Positions 29,250 through 38,636 of a stretch of DNA of 64,000 bases are shown piece by piece (position 1 is the stretch's first letter; each line of letters starts with the position of its first letter). A program made the translations under genes and the position numbers. The DNA comes from Candidatus Melainabacteria bacterium (GTDB taxonomy: Bacteria > Cyanobacteriota > Vampirovibrionia > Obscuribacterales > Obscuribacteraceae). The notes beneath the pieces are model-generated. The model was not told the DNA's origin and searched no databases. It was given only the letters and a program-made list of their open reading frames with translations. The stretch covers positions 806,001 to 870,000 of the forward strand of contig JADJWK010000003.1 in the NCBI GenBank assembly GCA_016716405.1, given 5' to 3'.

Positions 29250-29509
29250 TTTTTTTCGACCACGGCTTTCAAGCCTTGAATGTCCAGTGCTTGCTGAGCG
29301 ACCAGCCGGCGGAGCTGTGAATTCTCCTCTTCAAGCTGTTTCATCTTTTTGACGTCGCTGACCTGCATGCCTCCGAACTTCGCTTTCCACCTGTAGAAGG
29401 TGTGCTCGCTGATACCGTATTTGCGGGCAATTTCTGCTGGTTTGAAACCGGCGTCAGCCTCGTTCAGGATTCCTACAATCTGCTCTTCTGAAAATCTGCT
29501 CTTTCGCAT
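29243..29509 (-). CDS. IS3 transposase OrfA
   Basis: 88 residues starting at ATG 29509: a helix-turn-helix for end recognition (SEEQIVGILNEADAGFKPAE, IARKYGISEHTFYRWKAKFG) followed by a leucine-zipper segment (MKQLEEENSQLRRLVAQQAL). It ends VVEKKW at a TAG just after an A7G run. At 29249-29256 the coding strand has A-AAA-AAG in frame, the classic IS3 minus-one slippery site. A share of ribosomes should shift into orfB and make the OrfAB transposase. Confidence 0.93.
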   Translation of the reverse strand: MRKSRFSEEQIVGILNEADAGFKPAEIARKYGISEHTFYRWKAKFGGMQVSDVKKMKQLEEENSQLRRLVAQQALDIQGLKAVVEKKW

Positions 29510-29711
29510 GGTTGGCTCCTTTCCAAGTGTCTATTATTCCATCACTTGCCAGGAGTAGCAAAACTTTTGGACTCAATTTTTGGTTGCGGGCCAGATCAAC
29601 TGGTTGTTGATGAGACAAGACAACCGAATCGGAAAACAACTCAGGAAAAGGAAAAGGTCCTAAAAGAAATTCTCTAGGTGTAGGTTGTAGGTACCTTGTT
29701 GGAGTGCGACT

Positions 29712-32349
29712 TCACTCCAGGTGTCTTAGAACCTTTGGCCTAGCACCACCTTTTCTCTCGAACTGTAAGCCATATCGATAGATTTCTGGCATCTCGTATT
29801 CATCTCCAGCTCTCACAATTACACCGTTCAACTCTAAAAGCTTTAGATCCTCGGAGGTGAGCTTGTCCTTGTCCAACTGCAATGGATTGAATGGGGTTAT
29901 TCGCTGAGGTTCAGGAAGCGCCTGCAACTTAGTGAGTACTGCACGTAAGACAGCATTCTCTTGCATGATCTCATCTATCTTTTCCTTGCTACACTCTGCT
30001 AGCGAACTACGCATCGCACCGGGTGTTAGGAGTCTATCTGACCATTTTGTATCACTGATCGACTTTTCCGCCGCGTAGGAGGTCAGCCTGACTACGTCTC
30101 TGGCTTGAATAACCTTTTTGGGACCAGATAACGCTCCGAGAACCCAATCGGCTGAACGTGCTTCACGAGACTTATCGCTGCCTAACTTCCGTCCCCAGAA
30201 GCTCGAAAGAACTTCTCGAAGTTCTGCCTCATCTGTCCGGTAGATCTGTTCGGGATTGAACATGACACCTGATTGAACGCACATCCACACTACTAGACGC
30301 AGCGCTTCCAAATGACTCCAGCGAAGAGCATACGATTCATAACGATGAATTAGTTGACGAGCATTTTGTGTTATCGCCTCAAGAACCATATCCTCTCGAA
30401 CAAAAATAACAACTCCTAATGGACGTTCTGGCTGTTGCGATAGCCAATCCGGAACGTCCTGCAACAGCGCCCTCAATGCGACTTTCTGCTGCTCGTCATT
30501 TGCCAAATTCTGGAAGATGTCTTCCAATCCATCAAATGTGACTATGACACTCTGCTTCTGTTTGGTAAGATCCTCGATCAACCTAGCAGGCTCAGAATGG
30601 CGATTGAAGCCAAGACTGAATGCGATCAATTGCAGCCAGAGTTTTCTCCAGTCAGATTGATTGAGTTGTTTTGCAAGTGCAGAGTAAACTTCGTCTTGTA
30701 ATTCCAGATGACTTCCGGGGTCATTGAATCAAGACTCTTTGCTATCGAGCTGCGCTTGTCGGTAATTGCCGAGCTACGGATTCCTCTAGGTTTTTGGGCT
30801 GCAGCACTGGAGAAAGAAGAGCCTCAACGTCGATCTTCGATTCTCCAACATCTTGTGCAAATCTGGCCCAAGTGCGGCGATGGTTTAGCTGTAAATAGGT
30901 GTACGTCTTTCCCGCGCCCTTCGCACCTACAATTACTGCAATCGGTACCCGGGTTCGATTATCAGAAACGAGGGCCGATAATGGCTTTGTGAGCAAGAGG
31001 TTTGGCTCACTACTTCGTTCAGCATATATGAGCCTTCTTGACCAATCGGTAAAGTTCTTGCGCTTAGTTGCGAAATCGAAGTCATTCCCGAAGGATAACG
31101 ATTGACTCGAATCGATACCAAGCCATTCAGCCAATCGAGTCGGAGCATCTCCACTATCGGCCTTCGTCAGCAAATCTGCGACTTCTGACCAATCAGCAGG
31201 AAGTACCGACAAAGTCGGATCAAAGTAATTCATGAAGATTGGACTGATATCAGACTCAAAGTTTGTGCATCCAGATAACCACTCACTCACTTGTTCCACG
31301 TGTTTTTCTATTACCTCAGCAAACGGTTCCTGGCGTGGCAGTTGGGATAGTACCACGGCTGGTACCGGATCTTCGGTTCTGGTCGACGGGGCAAGCCTGC
31401 TCATGGCACGCAAAATTTGGTGAGTTCCTTCCATACTCTGTCCACCAATGGTAGAGACGCAAACACGAAACACTCTGGGGTCAAGCATCAAGCCAGCGGA
31501 CAGTTCCGACAGTCCTGCTCTTAAGTCAGCTATCGCAACAGCTGCACCTAGCTTAGAAGCAAGATTACTGAGGGCTTCGGTAAGGATAAAAGGGCTTTGT
31601 GCTCCCTGCAAAATGTGCTCGGGGCGAACCTCTAGAACTGCAAATTGATCCATAGTTCGGAAAGCCGGCACCACAAAGATACCATCGACTTGCATGTTCT
31701 GTATTCGATCGGCACTAAGCGAAACGACATCTTGCCAGTTAGGCTCGCTGTGCAAGAGCGAAAGAAAATCGGAGAGAGCAAAGGGTGGATTAGGAATACG
31801 CTTTTGAATTAGCCAGCTAATACCTGGTGCTTCGAAGTCGGCATCGAGAAGGAGGACCTTCTTGCCAATGTCGACAATTTGTCTGGCAAGAGAGATAGAT
31901 GTTAACGTTCTACCAACGCCGCCTTTAAAAGAATGGAACCCAACGACCGGGACTAAGTTGTCGTCCAATAGTGGCGGCATAGCGGGACCATCAATTGAAC
32001 GCAAGACAAGTTGTCGGCCCCATGAGGGAACGAATGGTCTGGGTTCTTGTTCGGCTTGATCAACGAGCTCAATGAACGCTGGCAAATCGCGTTTGGAACT
32101 GCCAGACTCCAGGATAATTCTTCCAACAAGCGGAGCAGCATCCTGCACCCGTTCGAATCTTGGTTCGAACCAGTCATTTAATTTGTCGGTAGCAGCATTG
32201 TTGTCAACTCCTGCTACTTCCAGAGTTAGTCCGTCCCAATAGGCGCGCACAGTCTTAAGCCACTCCGGCCATGCATTGTCTTGTTTCAATTTCAGAAACA
32301 CGTCTTCAACGTCGATCCATGTATATAGGCGCTGTTCAGAGGAGAGCAT
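29712..32349 (-). pseudogene. KGGVGR-variant ParA-like ATPase with second P-loop, interrupted
   Basis: The ATG at 32349 starts a ParA/MinD-type ATPase with deviant Walker A FKGGVGRTLTS, the switch VLLLDADFEAPGISWL and IADLRAGLSEL. It is followed by a second NTPase domain with Walker A VIVGAKGAGKTYTYLQ. The frame ends at 30742. Sequence of the same kind resumes in another frame (DPGSHLELQDEVYSALAKQL, Walker-B-like SVIVTFDGLED) down to 29712, with an extra TGA at the join. So one ~870-residue gene carries a frameshift and/or nonsense mutation near 30730. Such variant ParA proteins often sit in phage-defence loci; exact role unknown. Confidence 0.75.
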
Positions 32350-32750
32350 CAAATTTCTCCTTTTACCCATAAACATACAGAATCAAGCCAGTTCAGAGCG
32401 CTTTGTTCATCAGCAGAATTGACGATCAGACCGTATCGCCAGGCTTCGTGGAGGCGTTCCATAGGGAATGTATGGCTGCCGGATGCGGAACGAATACTCA
32501 CCTCTTTGACTGGCACCGTCTTCGGAAGCTTCAGTAATTTGACTAGCTCGAACAACTTGTGTGACACCATCAAATCTTCAACGTGTTTGGGCATTCGCAA
32601 CGCATGTCGCTTGGCTACAACACATTTGAGACCGCACTCCGTCGCGTAGAATTTGAGCATGAAGTGAGAAGGACACTGTGACTGAGCAGCTTTTAAGTGC
32701 GCAACGTGTGCGCGGCGAAAATTTATATAACCTGACGGTACCCTAGGCAT
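32349..32750 (-). CDS. Small partner protein of the KGGVGR ATPase
   Basis: 133 residues from ATG 32750 (MPRVPSGYINFRRAHVAHLK), basic at the N-terminus. Its stop TGA overlaps the ATG of the ATPase gene (TGATG), so both are translated together and probably act together. No catalytic motif is recognised. A Cys pair (ATECGLKCVV) and the YINFRRAHVAHLKAAQS start suggest a nucleic-acid-contacting domain, but this is a guess. Confidence 0.6.
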   Translation of the reverse strand: MPRVPSGYINFRRAHVAHLKAAQSQCPSHFMLKFYATECGLKCVVAKRHALRMPKHVEDLMVSHKLFELVKLLKLPKTVPVKEVSIRSASGSHTFPMERLHEAWRYGLIVNSADEQSALNWLDSVCLWVKGEI

Positions 32751-32936
32751 GATGTGTCGACAAAATAGTATCTCGGTGGCAGTCAACAATGATACAGAGT
32801 TTCGGTACCAATGTCCCGATGCACACGGAAAGCAAGTCTCTAGTTGATCACGGTTGGTATCAATTGCACTCTTTTCGCCAGGTCTCGCATTTATTCCCTG
32901 GTGATCCAGCCGAGGCTAAGAAAGTCCCCCAAAATG

Positions 32937-32954
32937 AAAAACGCCGTTCGGCGG
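32937..32954 (-). terminator. Intrinsic terminator after the tRNA-Leu-like gene
   Basis: On the minus strand CGCC-GAAC-GGCG is followed at once by TTTTT, ten bases after the tRNA end. Compact GC stem plus U-run is the standard Rho-independent form. Confidence 0.75.
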
Positions 32955-32963
32955 AAACCTAGA

Positions 32964-33046
32964 TGGTGGGGAGGTGGGACTTGAACCCAGACGTATTGCT
33001 ACACTAGATCCTGAGTCTAGCGTGTCTGCCATTCCGCCACTCGCCC
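32964..33046 (-). tRNA. tRNA-Leu (CAG), acceptor stem imperfect
   Basis: Class II tRNA with encoded CCA. D-arm GCGGAATGGCAGACACGC, anticodon stem CTAGA/TCTAG around loop CTCAGGA (anticodon CAG), a short variable stem GTA/TAC, and T-loop TTCAAGT. The 5' acceptor strand GGGCGAG would need CTCGCCC, but CTCCCC is present, one base short. A C:C mismatch also appears in the T-stem. It lies inside the island with its own terminator. It may be decaying, altered in sequence, or only partly functional. Confidence 0.75.
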
Positions 33047-33247
33047 ATAAGCTTGAATTGCAAGGATACAACAGTCGTACAGTTAAGAGATTTTAATGGT
33101 CACTTCGGCTAAAACTGAACCTTAGTGAACCGAAAAAACTGGCTCAAGCGATGGTTGATCTAATAGAAGCGCGGTTCTCTCGTGTCGTGAGTGATGTGTG
33201 AGCGATTGAAGATGGGAGTTGAGAAATTCTGATTGGACAGGGCTGGT

Positions 33248-33890
33248 CTACTCGTCAGGAGGCGGTGCTGGCGGAGCGAATGGACTCGGATAGAGCGGTC
33301 TGGACGGCGCTTCTCGCTTGTAGTAGGGGATTATGGGTTTCACCGGAGCAGGCTTTGGCTTGAACTGCTCTTGAAATTGGTCCCACTGCTTTCCAATCGC
33401 GCGACCCGCGTCCCTCACTGCGCAGCCTAGCCAGCAGTAGAGAACTAGACCGGCGAAGACGACAGCGACAGCGGCGGAGCATCTCCAACGGAGTTCCTCC
33501 TGCTTTCTTACCTCCTCGCTGTTTACTGCCTCCTCGGCAGCCTGCCTATTCTCCTCTGCCCTCCTCGCTGCCTCGGCTGCTTGCCTGGCGGCCTCCTCCT
33601 GGGCCTGCCGGCGCTCTCGTTCAGCGGTGCGTCGTCTGGTCTGCTCTTCTTCTCTGCGCCGACGTTCTGCCTCCGAAGGTCCAGACCGATGATTCTTCTG
33701 GGAGCCGCCGCTCCGATTCTGACTATATTTTCTTGAGTTCTTCTTCGACTTCTCGTTTAGCATCTACATTGGTCATTCGGTCTGGATGCCAGACGAGGAC
33801 CAATTTGCGATAACGGCGTTTTATCGCCTCAAACGAGGCACCGGGCTCGAGGCCCAGTGCGCTGTAAGCTTGGTGGATTTCGTTCATCAT
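33248..33890 (-). pseudogene. J-domain, coiled-coil, transmembrane protein split by a frameshift
   Basis: The first frame (start ATG 33890, MMNEIHQAYSALGLEPGASF) is a J-domain with intact HPD (LVWHPDRMTN). It stops at 33723 after EEELKKI, where J-domains normally continue. The second frame (from about 33763) carries a long A/E/R/Q coiled coil (EERRR and AEAARRAEE patterns), one transmembrane helix (AAVAVVFAGLVLYCWLGCAV) and a Pro-rich end to 33248. Either one gene lost frame near 33725-33760, or two overlapping genes are coupled. The first is likelier. A J-domain would recruit DnaK-type chaperones to the membrane, perhaps to the mobilization machinery. Confidence 0.6.
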
Positions 33891-34558
33891 TGGAAGATCG
33901 CCTTGTGTACGCCGCTCATCAGAGCGAATAGTGCAAGTGCACTGAGAGAGATTAGCCACCATGGCGGGGCGGGGAGCCGGGTCTCGGTAGGGTCGGCCAC
34001 TTGGGTTCCTGGACCGAGTCGACTCTCGATAGAATCGATTAAGCCTGTCACGATTGAATCGCAGGCATGAAACTGAACGCCTTCTACCTTCGGAGAGAAG
34101 TCCAGAGTGATCATCGTGGTATCTCTCCCGGTATCGCGGATTGTCATCTGGAGACCGAGATATCTCTGCAGGCGTTCTTTGCGAGTGTGTATTTGGCCTC
34201 TGGCGTCCATGTCGTAATGGATCTGCTCATCGGTGAATCTGAGATCGGCGGCTATCCTACCGCTCGTTGTGTCGGCGTTCGAGATGTACCACTTATCGCC
34301 GAAGTTATAGACTGTCTCGGCTAGCAGCTCTCTGACTTTGGCGAAAGCCTGTTTTGCCGGAACCTTGTATTCTCGTGGTACAGGATGGAGAAAGTTGTAT
34401 CGTTGAACCCGGGCTTGGTGCAGGAAGGGCCACGCTGCCCAAATGCCTGTCACAAGGGCGGGGAAGAAAACGCCTTCATTACTGTGAAGGACCATTTGCG
34501 ACAGGAATGATCCTGTCAGCATAAAAGCAAGAAATCCTAGTGTGATTGCCGCAGCCAT
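33887..34558 (-). CDS. Membrane protein of the mobilization operon, unknown function
   Basis: 223 residues with two N-terminal helices (ITLGFLAFMLTGSFLSQMVL and a second around LVTGIWAAWPFLH), a strand-rich soluble middle (YNFGDKWYISNADTTSGRIA, TTMITLDFSPKVEG) and a C-terminal helix (WWLISLSALALFALMSGV). Start and stop both overlap neighbours (TAATG with the TPR gene, TGATGA with the J-domain gene), so it belongs to one transcript. No family is recognised. Confidence 0.7.
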   Translation of the reverse strand: MAAAITLGFLAFMLTGSFLSQMVLHSNEGVFFPALVTGIWAAWPFLHQARVQRYNFLHPVPREYKVPAKQAFAKVRELLAETVYNFGDKWYISNADTTSGRIAADLRFTDEQIHYDMDARGQIHTRKERLQRYLGLQMTIRDTGRDTTMITLDFSPKVEGVQFHACDSIVTGLIDSIESRLGPGTQVADPTETRLPAPPWWLISLSALALFALMSGVHKAIFQ

Positions 34559-35091
34559 TACAGTTCTGCCCTGTCACTGTCTTCGAAGTCGAAGCCGACA
34601 CCGTACTTATCGACATTGCAGTCTTTGCACCAGGCATGGCGGAAGGCTTCGATGTAGTTTCCGGTGAGCTGAAAGTGTTTGAGCTCTTCTTCAGCTGAAA
34701 GAACATTGTGATGACCGACTCCCCAGTATTTCACTAGAAGGCGGATGTTCTGATTCAGCATTTCCTCGGTATCATCGAGGCGCGCTATCTCCTGGAGGAA
34801 TACTCCGAAGGCGACGCTCACGACTGCGGCATTGAGATACATTCCGTGCTGCTCGAAGAGCCTTATTGCCTCTCGATATGAGCGTTCTGCGAGAAACGGC
34901 TCGTGGAGTCTGGCGTACAGGTCAGCGATGCAGGATGTCGCCCATGCCTGGTCGAATTGGTCCTCTCTGCGAGCACTGTTCTTGGTGCCCTCCGTAATCT
35001 CCTTGAATCGTCGAAGAACGATTTCCAACTCGTTCTTTGAAGTGGCTACACAAAACATCTTATGCATGAGTGTGTATGTCTCTGGTTTCAT
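34558..35091 (-). CDS. TPR-like helical protein
   Basis: 177 residues of helical hairpins with TPR phrasing (CIADLYARLHEPFLAERSYR, EAIRLFEQHGMYLNAAVV, FQLTGNYIEAFRHAWCKD), likely a protein-protein adaptor in the cytosol. It lies 41 bp after the coupling-protein gene and overlaps the next gene by one base. No catalytic motif is seen. Confidence 0.65.
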   Translation of the reverse strand: MKPETYTLMHKMFCVATSKNELEIVLRRFKEITEGTKNSARREDQFDQAWATSCIADLYARLHEPFLAERSYREAIRLFEQHGMYLNAAVVSVAFGVFLQEIARLDDTEEMLNQNIRLLVKYWGVGHHNVLSAEEELKHFQLTGNYIEAFRHAWCKDCNVDKYGVGFDFEDSDRAEL

Positions 35092-35132
35092 ATTGGATTT
35101 TCTCCTTTGTTTTTGGTTGGTGGTGGCGATAG

Positions 35133-37082
35133 TCAGTCGCCATAGTCTGGTGCCATGCCATCTGGCTTTTGGTTCTTTTGTTGTTTGTTTCGAGACTTCC
35201 CCTTGTTTCTGTTCGGAGTGGTGGTATCTCGATTGGAGCTGGAAGAATTTTGTTGTTCAGATTTCTTGAGCCACCGTCGCTTAGAATCTGACTTCTCCTG
35301 AACCTCTTCGGCTTGCCACCTGGCGGTCCGTCCGCGCTTGCGAACGAACTCGCTTACCTGGTGTTTGGGCCGCTGAGGCGGATCGTATTCGAGCGCTTGC
35401 TCGTATGCTGTTGGAGAGATGAGCGGTAGTCTGAGTGGACTGGTATCAGGAGCGAAGACGATGACTTCGTTCTTCAGGCCGATGAGTTCGTCTGGGGTAA
35501 TGAGAGCTCGTCCCTGGATAATCTCATGAACCCTGCCGTTGTCGTTGACCGTCGCCTCCTCGATCGTTGTGCGCCCTATCGCTTCGCTCAGCTCTCGGGC
35601 TTCCTGGAAGGTCTTCTGTTTGAAGTAGACCTGGGTGGCAGGCATGTCGATTATGATCTGCGCCTCCTTTCTGCTGTAGACCTGCTCGAGCTGGAAGTAA
35701 TTTTGGAAGCCGAGAACCAGCCCTATCTTGTTTTTTCGAATGATGGAGAGTGTATCTCCGATGCCCGAAATCTTGCCGAAGTTTGTGAACTCGTCCAGGA
35801 GCATGGTCATCGGGTATCGCATCTCCTCTCTGACTTCGAGGATATGGTCAAGCAGGAAGTTGACCATCAGCGATCCGATTAGCTTGCTATCCCTGCTCCG
35901 GCTCGGAACGGCCAGATAGAAGGTGAAGAGCTGATTCTTGAGAGCGTTCAGGTCAATGTCGGTGGTCTCTGTGAGAGTCACCATCTGATCTGTCATCCAG
36001 GGATTCAGCTTGGTGATGAGTCCTGAGAAGACACCGTATCTGAAATCGGTTTCTCCGCTCAGGCGCATCCAGCCTTCGAACTCCATCTGCGCAACTTCTG
36101 ATGGGCTATTCTGAAGCACCTTTGCCAGTCGGTCGGGACCGGTCAACAGAAGCCAGCGTAGGGCGCCGAAATGTCCGAATTGAGGATCACTCGCTGCCGC
36201 ATGCAGTATCAGCGGAACCAGGAGCAGCTTCTCTGAACGGTTCCAGGTTTGCTCGTGGCGTACCTCGTTTGGCTCTCCGTTCAGAATCACCAGGTCGGCT
36301 AGCTTTTCTGCTAGCTGCGACTTTAGCTCTTCCGGCGCCCGCCGGACTCGATCGATCGGGTTGATTCGATGCGATGTCAGGTCGGAGGCGTTAAAGCAGT
36401 AGATTTGATGACCTGCCATCTTTCGCCAACCGGATGTCAGCTTGTAGAGCTCGCCGGCTTCATAGCCTGGGGTCGCTTCGGTCACGACCATGCTTGTTCC
36501 GATTCGCTCGATGAGCTGGGGGATAAAGAATCCCCTGGACTTCCCGACTCCGGTCCTTCCGCAGACGATTGCGTGAGCATGAGTCCACTTCTCGGGGACC
36601 TGGATGAACTTCTGGACGCTGTCACGACCGATAATCAATCTCTTCGGATCGGGTCTTGGTTGCAGATATCCTGCTGCTTTTAGCTCCTCCAGAGTTCCCC
36701 ATTGTGCTGCTCCGTAGATGGTGCTTTTCTGTTTTCGCTTCTTTGAATCCAGAACGCGTTTAGCATCTCTCTGGAGCTCTATGAGTATCTGGTCGCATCG
36801 CCTTTGACAGTCGCTCTGCGTACCTCCTCCTTTCTTCTCGTCGATGTCGAGATTAACCAGGATGTCTCCCTTCTCGGTGCTCCTCCAGCGCACCACCACT
36901 CGGTATTCGTGCCGCCACCAGTCTCGTCCTATCTGCTCGTCGAGCCGCTCGACAGCCAGAATCTGATCCAGCTGTTTGCTTGCTCTTGATACCTGATAGC
37001 CGAGGCGGTCTAACACGTTTACGGCGAGCACAGGAAAGTCCTGGGCATCGATATCGACAATGCCAGAATCATTCACTTTCAT
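35133..37082 (-). CDS. VirD4/TraD-type coupling protein (TraM-recognition family)
   Basis: Hexameric ATPase that links the relaxase-DNA complex to a type IV secretion channel. 649 residues, with Walker A CGRTGVGKSRGFFIP near 172-180, Walker B MTMLLDEFTNFGKI and the TraD-family motif GLVLGFQNYFQLEQVY. The first ~110 residues lack the usual pair of transmembrane helices, so this is a soluble-type coupling protein, perhaps anchored by the downstream membrane proteins. The C-terminus is a charged, disordered tail. GAGG lies before the ATG. It follows the relaxase gene by six bases, as in many mobilizable elements. Confidence 0.9.
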   Translation of the reverse strand: MKVNDSGIVDIDAQDFPVLAVNVLDRLGYQVSRASKQLDQILAVERLDEQIGRDWWRHEYRVVVRWRSTEKGDILVNLDIDEKKGGGTQSDCQRRCDQILIELQRDAKRVLDSKKRKQKSTIYGAAQWGTLEELKAAGYLQPRPDPKRLIIGRDSVQKFIQVPEKWTHAHAIVCGRTGVGKSRGFFIPQLIERIGTSMVVTEATPGYEAGELYKLTSGWRKMAGHQIYCFNASDLTSHRINPIDRVRRAPEELKSQLAEKLADLVILNGEPNEVRHEQTWNRSEKLLLVPLILHAAASDPQFGHFGALRWLLLTGPDRLAKVLQNSPSEVAQMEFEGWMRLSGETDFRYGVFSGLITKLNPWMTDQMVTLTETTDIDLNALKNQLFTFYLAVPSRSRDSKLIGSLMVNFLLDHILEVREEMRYPMTMLLDEFTNFGKISGIGDTLSIIRKNKIGLVLGFQNYFQLEQVYSRKEAQIIIDMPATQVYFKQKTFQEARELSEAIGRTTIEEATVNDNGRVHEIIQGRALITPDELIGLKNEVIVFAPDTSPLRLPLISPTAYEQALEYDPPQRPKHQVSEFVRKRGRTARWQAEEVQEKSDSKRRWLKKSEQQNSSSSNRDTTTPNRNKGKSRNKQQKNQKPDGMAPDYGD

Positions 37083-37088
37083 GTGTCG

Positions 37089-38636
37089 TTACCTCATATA
37101 GTCAAGGCCACGGTCTCGTTTCGCGCGCTCGAGCTCTTTCTCCTTTCGTCGTCTCTTGCGCGTCTCTTTGTTTTCGTCGATGGCCTTATCAATGTTCTCT
37201 ATGGTCTCCTCGTCTCTAGCCCTTTGGTCGTGGGTGCGATCGGATTTGACATAATCTTTGTGCTTGTTTTTCTTCGCGTCTTCGAGAGTGTCCTTTGCCT
37301 CCTTCAAACGGTCTCGGTTGTCGCGCAGTTCAATCCACCGAACAAGCTCACCGGCGATTGATGCGCCCTGCATGAATAATCCAACCACCGGATTCGACAT
37401 CATCTGCTGCTGAAGTGGATTCACATAGCGAGATGGTGCTGTCTTGGCGGCGCCTTCCTGGGCGGCTCGCTCCTTAGTGATCTTCAATTGCTTCTCAGTG
37501 ACACCAGCCCAGCGAGCTCGGTCGGCATTTTCGATCCAGCCTCTGAGCTTTTGATAGTCGTCTACTGGAAGGCGGTCAGCTTTGTTTTCACGGAGTCTTT
37601 TGTCGAGTGCGGAGAGCTTCTCAAATGAGCTGTCTTTGTTGTAATTCTTGCCTTGATACTCGATCCAGTCTCTTTCTTTCTCTGGCTTCTTGTCCGTCTC
37701 TTCGGACCGACGATCAGAATGGTCAAGCTCTCGCCTCTTTTCCTTCTCCTTAATCCAAGAGACAAGCTTTTTGTATTCCGATCTGGGAATTCGTTCGTCT
37801 ACGTTGTCCCAGAGATAGGAATTGAGCTCCTTCAACTCGGACATTGAATTCTCACGAGACCACTCTTTGCCGGCTGCGCGGATCGTCTCCTCCTTTTCTT
37901 GTCCAGGGGCGCGCTCGGTCCGAGCTTTCTCCCGATTCTGACTTCTTTGCTTCTCCTCCCGTTCTTTTTTCCAGGTTGAATATGGTTCGTATTGTTCTCG
38001 GACTATCTTTTTGTGCATCCAGGGAAGTTCGAGACCTTCCCGGATGCGCTCCTGGCGGCGAGCTTCGCGATCACGCTTTCGAGTCTCGGCACGCTCCTTC
38101 TCTTTTCGTGTTCTTTCTTCTCGAGCAAGCTGCAACTCGAGAGGGCGGGTTCGCTCCAGATGGCGATCGCTCCATTCTCTGAGTTTAGAGTAGTCGTCTC
38201 GATCGATTCGAACACTCTTGCCGTTCTTGTCCTTTCCGAGAACAACCACGTGGATGTGATGATGAGCCGTGTTGTTATGCTCGACTGCCATCCATTTGAG
38301 ATCGAGTCCCTTCTCAGCCGATAGCTGCTGCATGACTTCGCGCGTGAATTCTCGCTTGTCTATCGGCTCGATTTCAGGAGAAAGCGTAAGCTTGTGGATG
38401 ACGACTTTGCTGTCTTCAAGCTCCCGGATCGCTTTCCTCAGAGAGCGACCGTCGAGGTTGTCTTCTGTGTCGTCAAAAAACTTTCTGCCTTCCGGACCTC
38501 TGTCTTCGCCGGGTCGATACTGGATGTACTTCACGTGGGCTAACGCTCGCCCTACTGCAACCCGCCTGGGCGACTTGCCCTTAACACGGCTCTTCTTATC
38601 TCTAGACGAGATATAGCCGTGTATTACAACGCTCAT
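37089..38636 (-). CDS. VirD2-like relaxase/mobilization nuclease
   Basis: Nicking enzyme that cuts the transfer origin and pilots the strand. 515 residues. The His-triad metal motif is clear as HNNTAHHHIHVVV near 118-130. A catalytic Tyr is probably among YIQYRPG (near 37-41), as in MOBP/VirD2 enzymes. After ~190 the protein is highly charged (ERTRKEKERAETRKRDREAR), followed by two copies of a small repeat (W-S-x-E and KKLVSWIKEKE / QKLRGWIENAD). The start overlaps the MobC stop (ATGA). Intact. Confidence 0.9.
   Translation of the reverse strand: MSVVIHGYISSRDKKSRVKGKSPRRVAVGRALAHVKYIQYRPGEDRGPEGRKFFDDTEDNLDGRSLRKAIRELEDSKVVIHKLTLSPEIEPIDKREFTREVMQQLSAEKGLDLKWMAVEHNNTAHHHIHVVVLGKDKNGKSVRIDRDDYSKLREWSDRHLERTRPLELQLAREERTRKEKERAETRKRDREARRQERIREGLELPWMHKKIVREQYEPYSTWKKEREEKQRSQNREKARTERAPGQEKEETIRAAGKEWSRENSMSELKELNSYLWDNVDERIPRSEYKKLVSWIKEKEKRRELDHSDRRSEETDKKPEKERDWIEYQGKNYNKDSSFEKLSALDKRLRENKADRLPVDDYQKLRGWIENADRARWAGVTEKQLKITKERAAQEGAAKTAPSRYVNPLQQQMMSNPVVGLFMQGASIAGELVRWIELRDNRDRLKEAKDTLEDAKKNKHKDYVKSDRTHDQRARDEETIENIDKAIDENKETRKRRRKEKELERAKRDRGLDYMR

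Larger units (their letters stand above)
28354..29593 (-). mobile_element. Intact IS3-family insertion sequence
   Basis: About 1240 bp with orfA and orfB on the minus strand. Ends read inward TGACCCC at 28354 and TGGCCCG from 29593, with a longer inner inverted match GTTTTGCTACT-x-CTG-x-CA at about 28377 and 29565. No clear target duplication flanks it (GCA left, GAT right). It shares about four-fifths of its sequence with the rearranged copy at 18.5 kb, which confirms the ends. Confidence 0.88.

Noticed and set aside
33248..33763. Independent gene for the coiled-coil/transmembrane part
   Set aside because: Its first ~15 codons overlap the J-domain frame without a ribosome site, so a frameshifted single gene is simpler; kept as one entry with the alternative noted.
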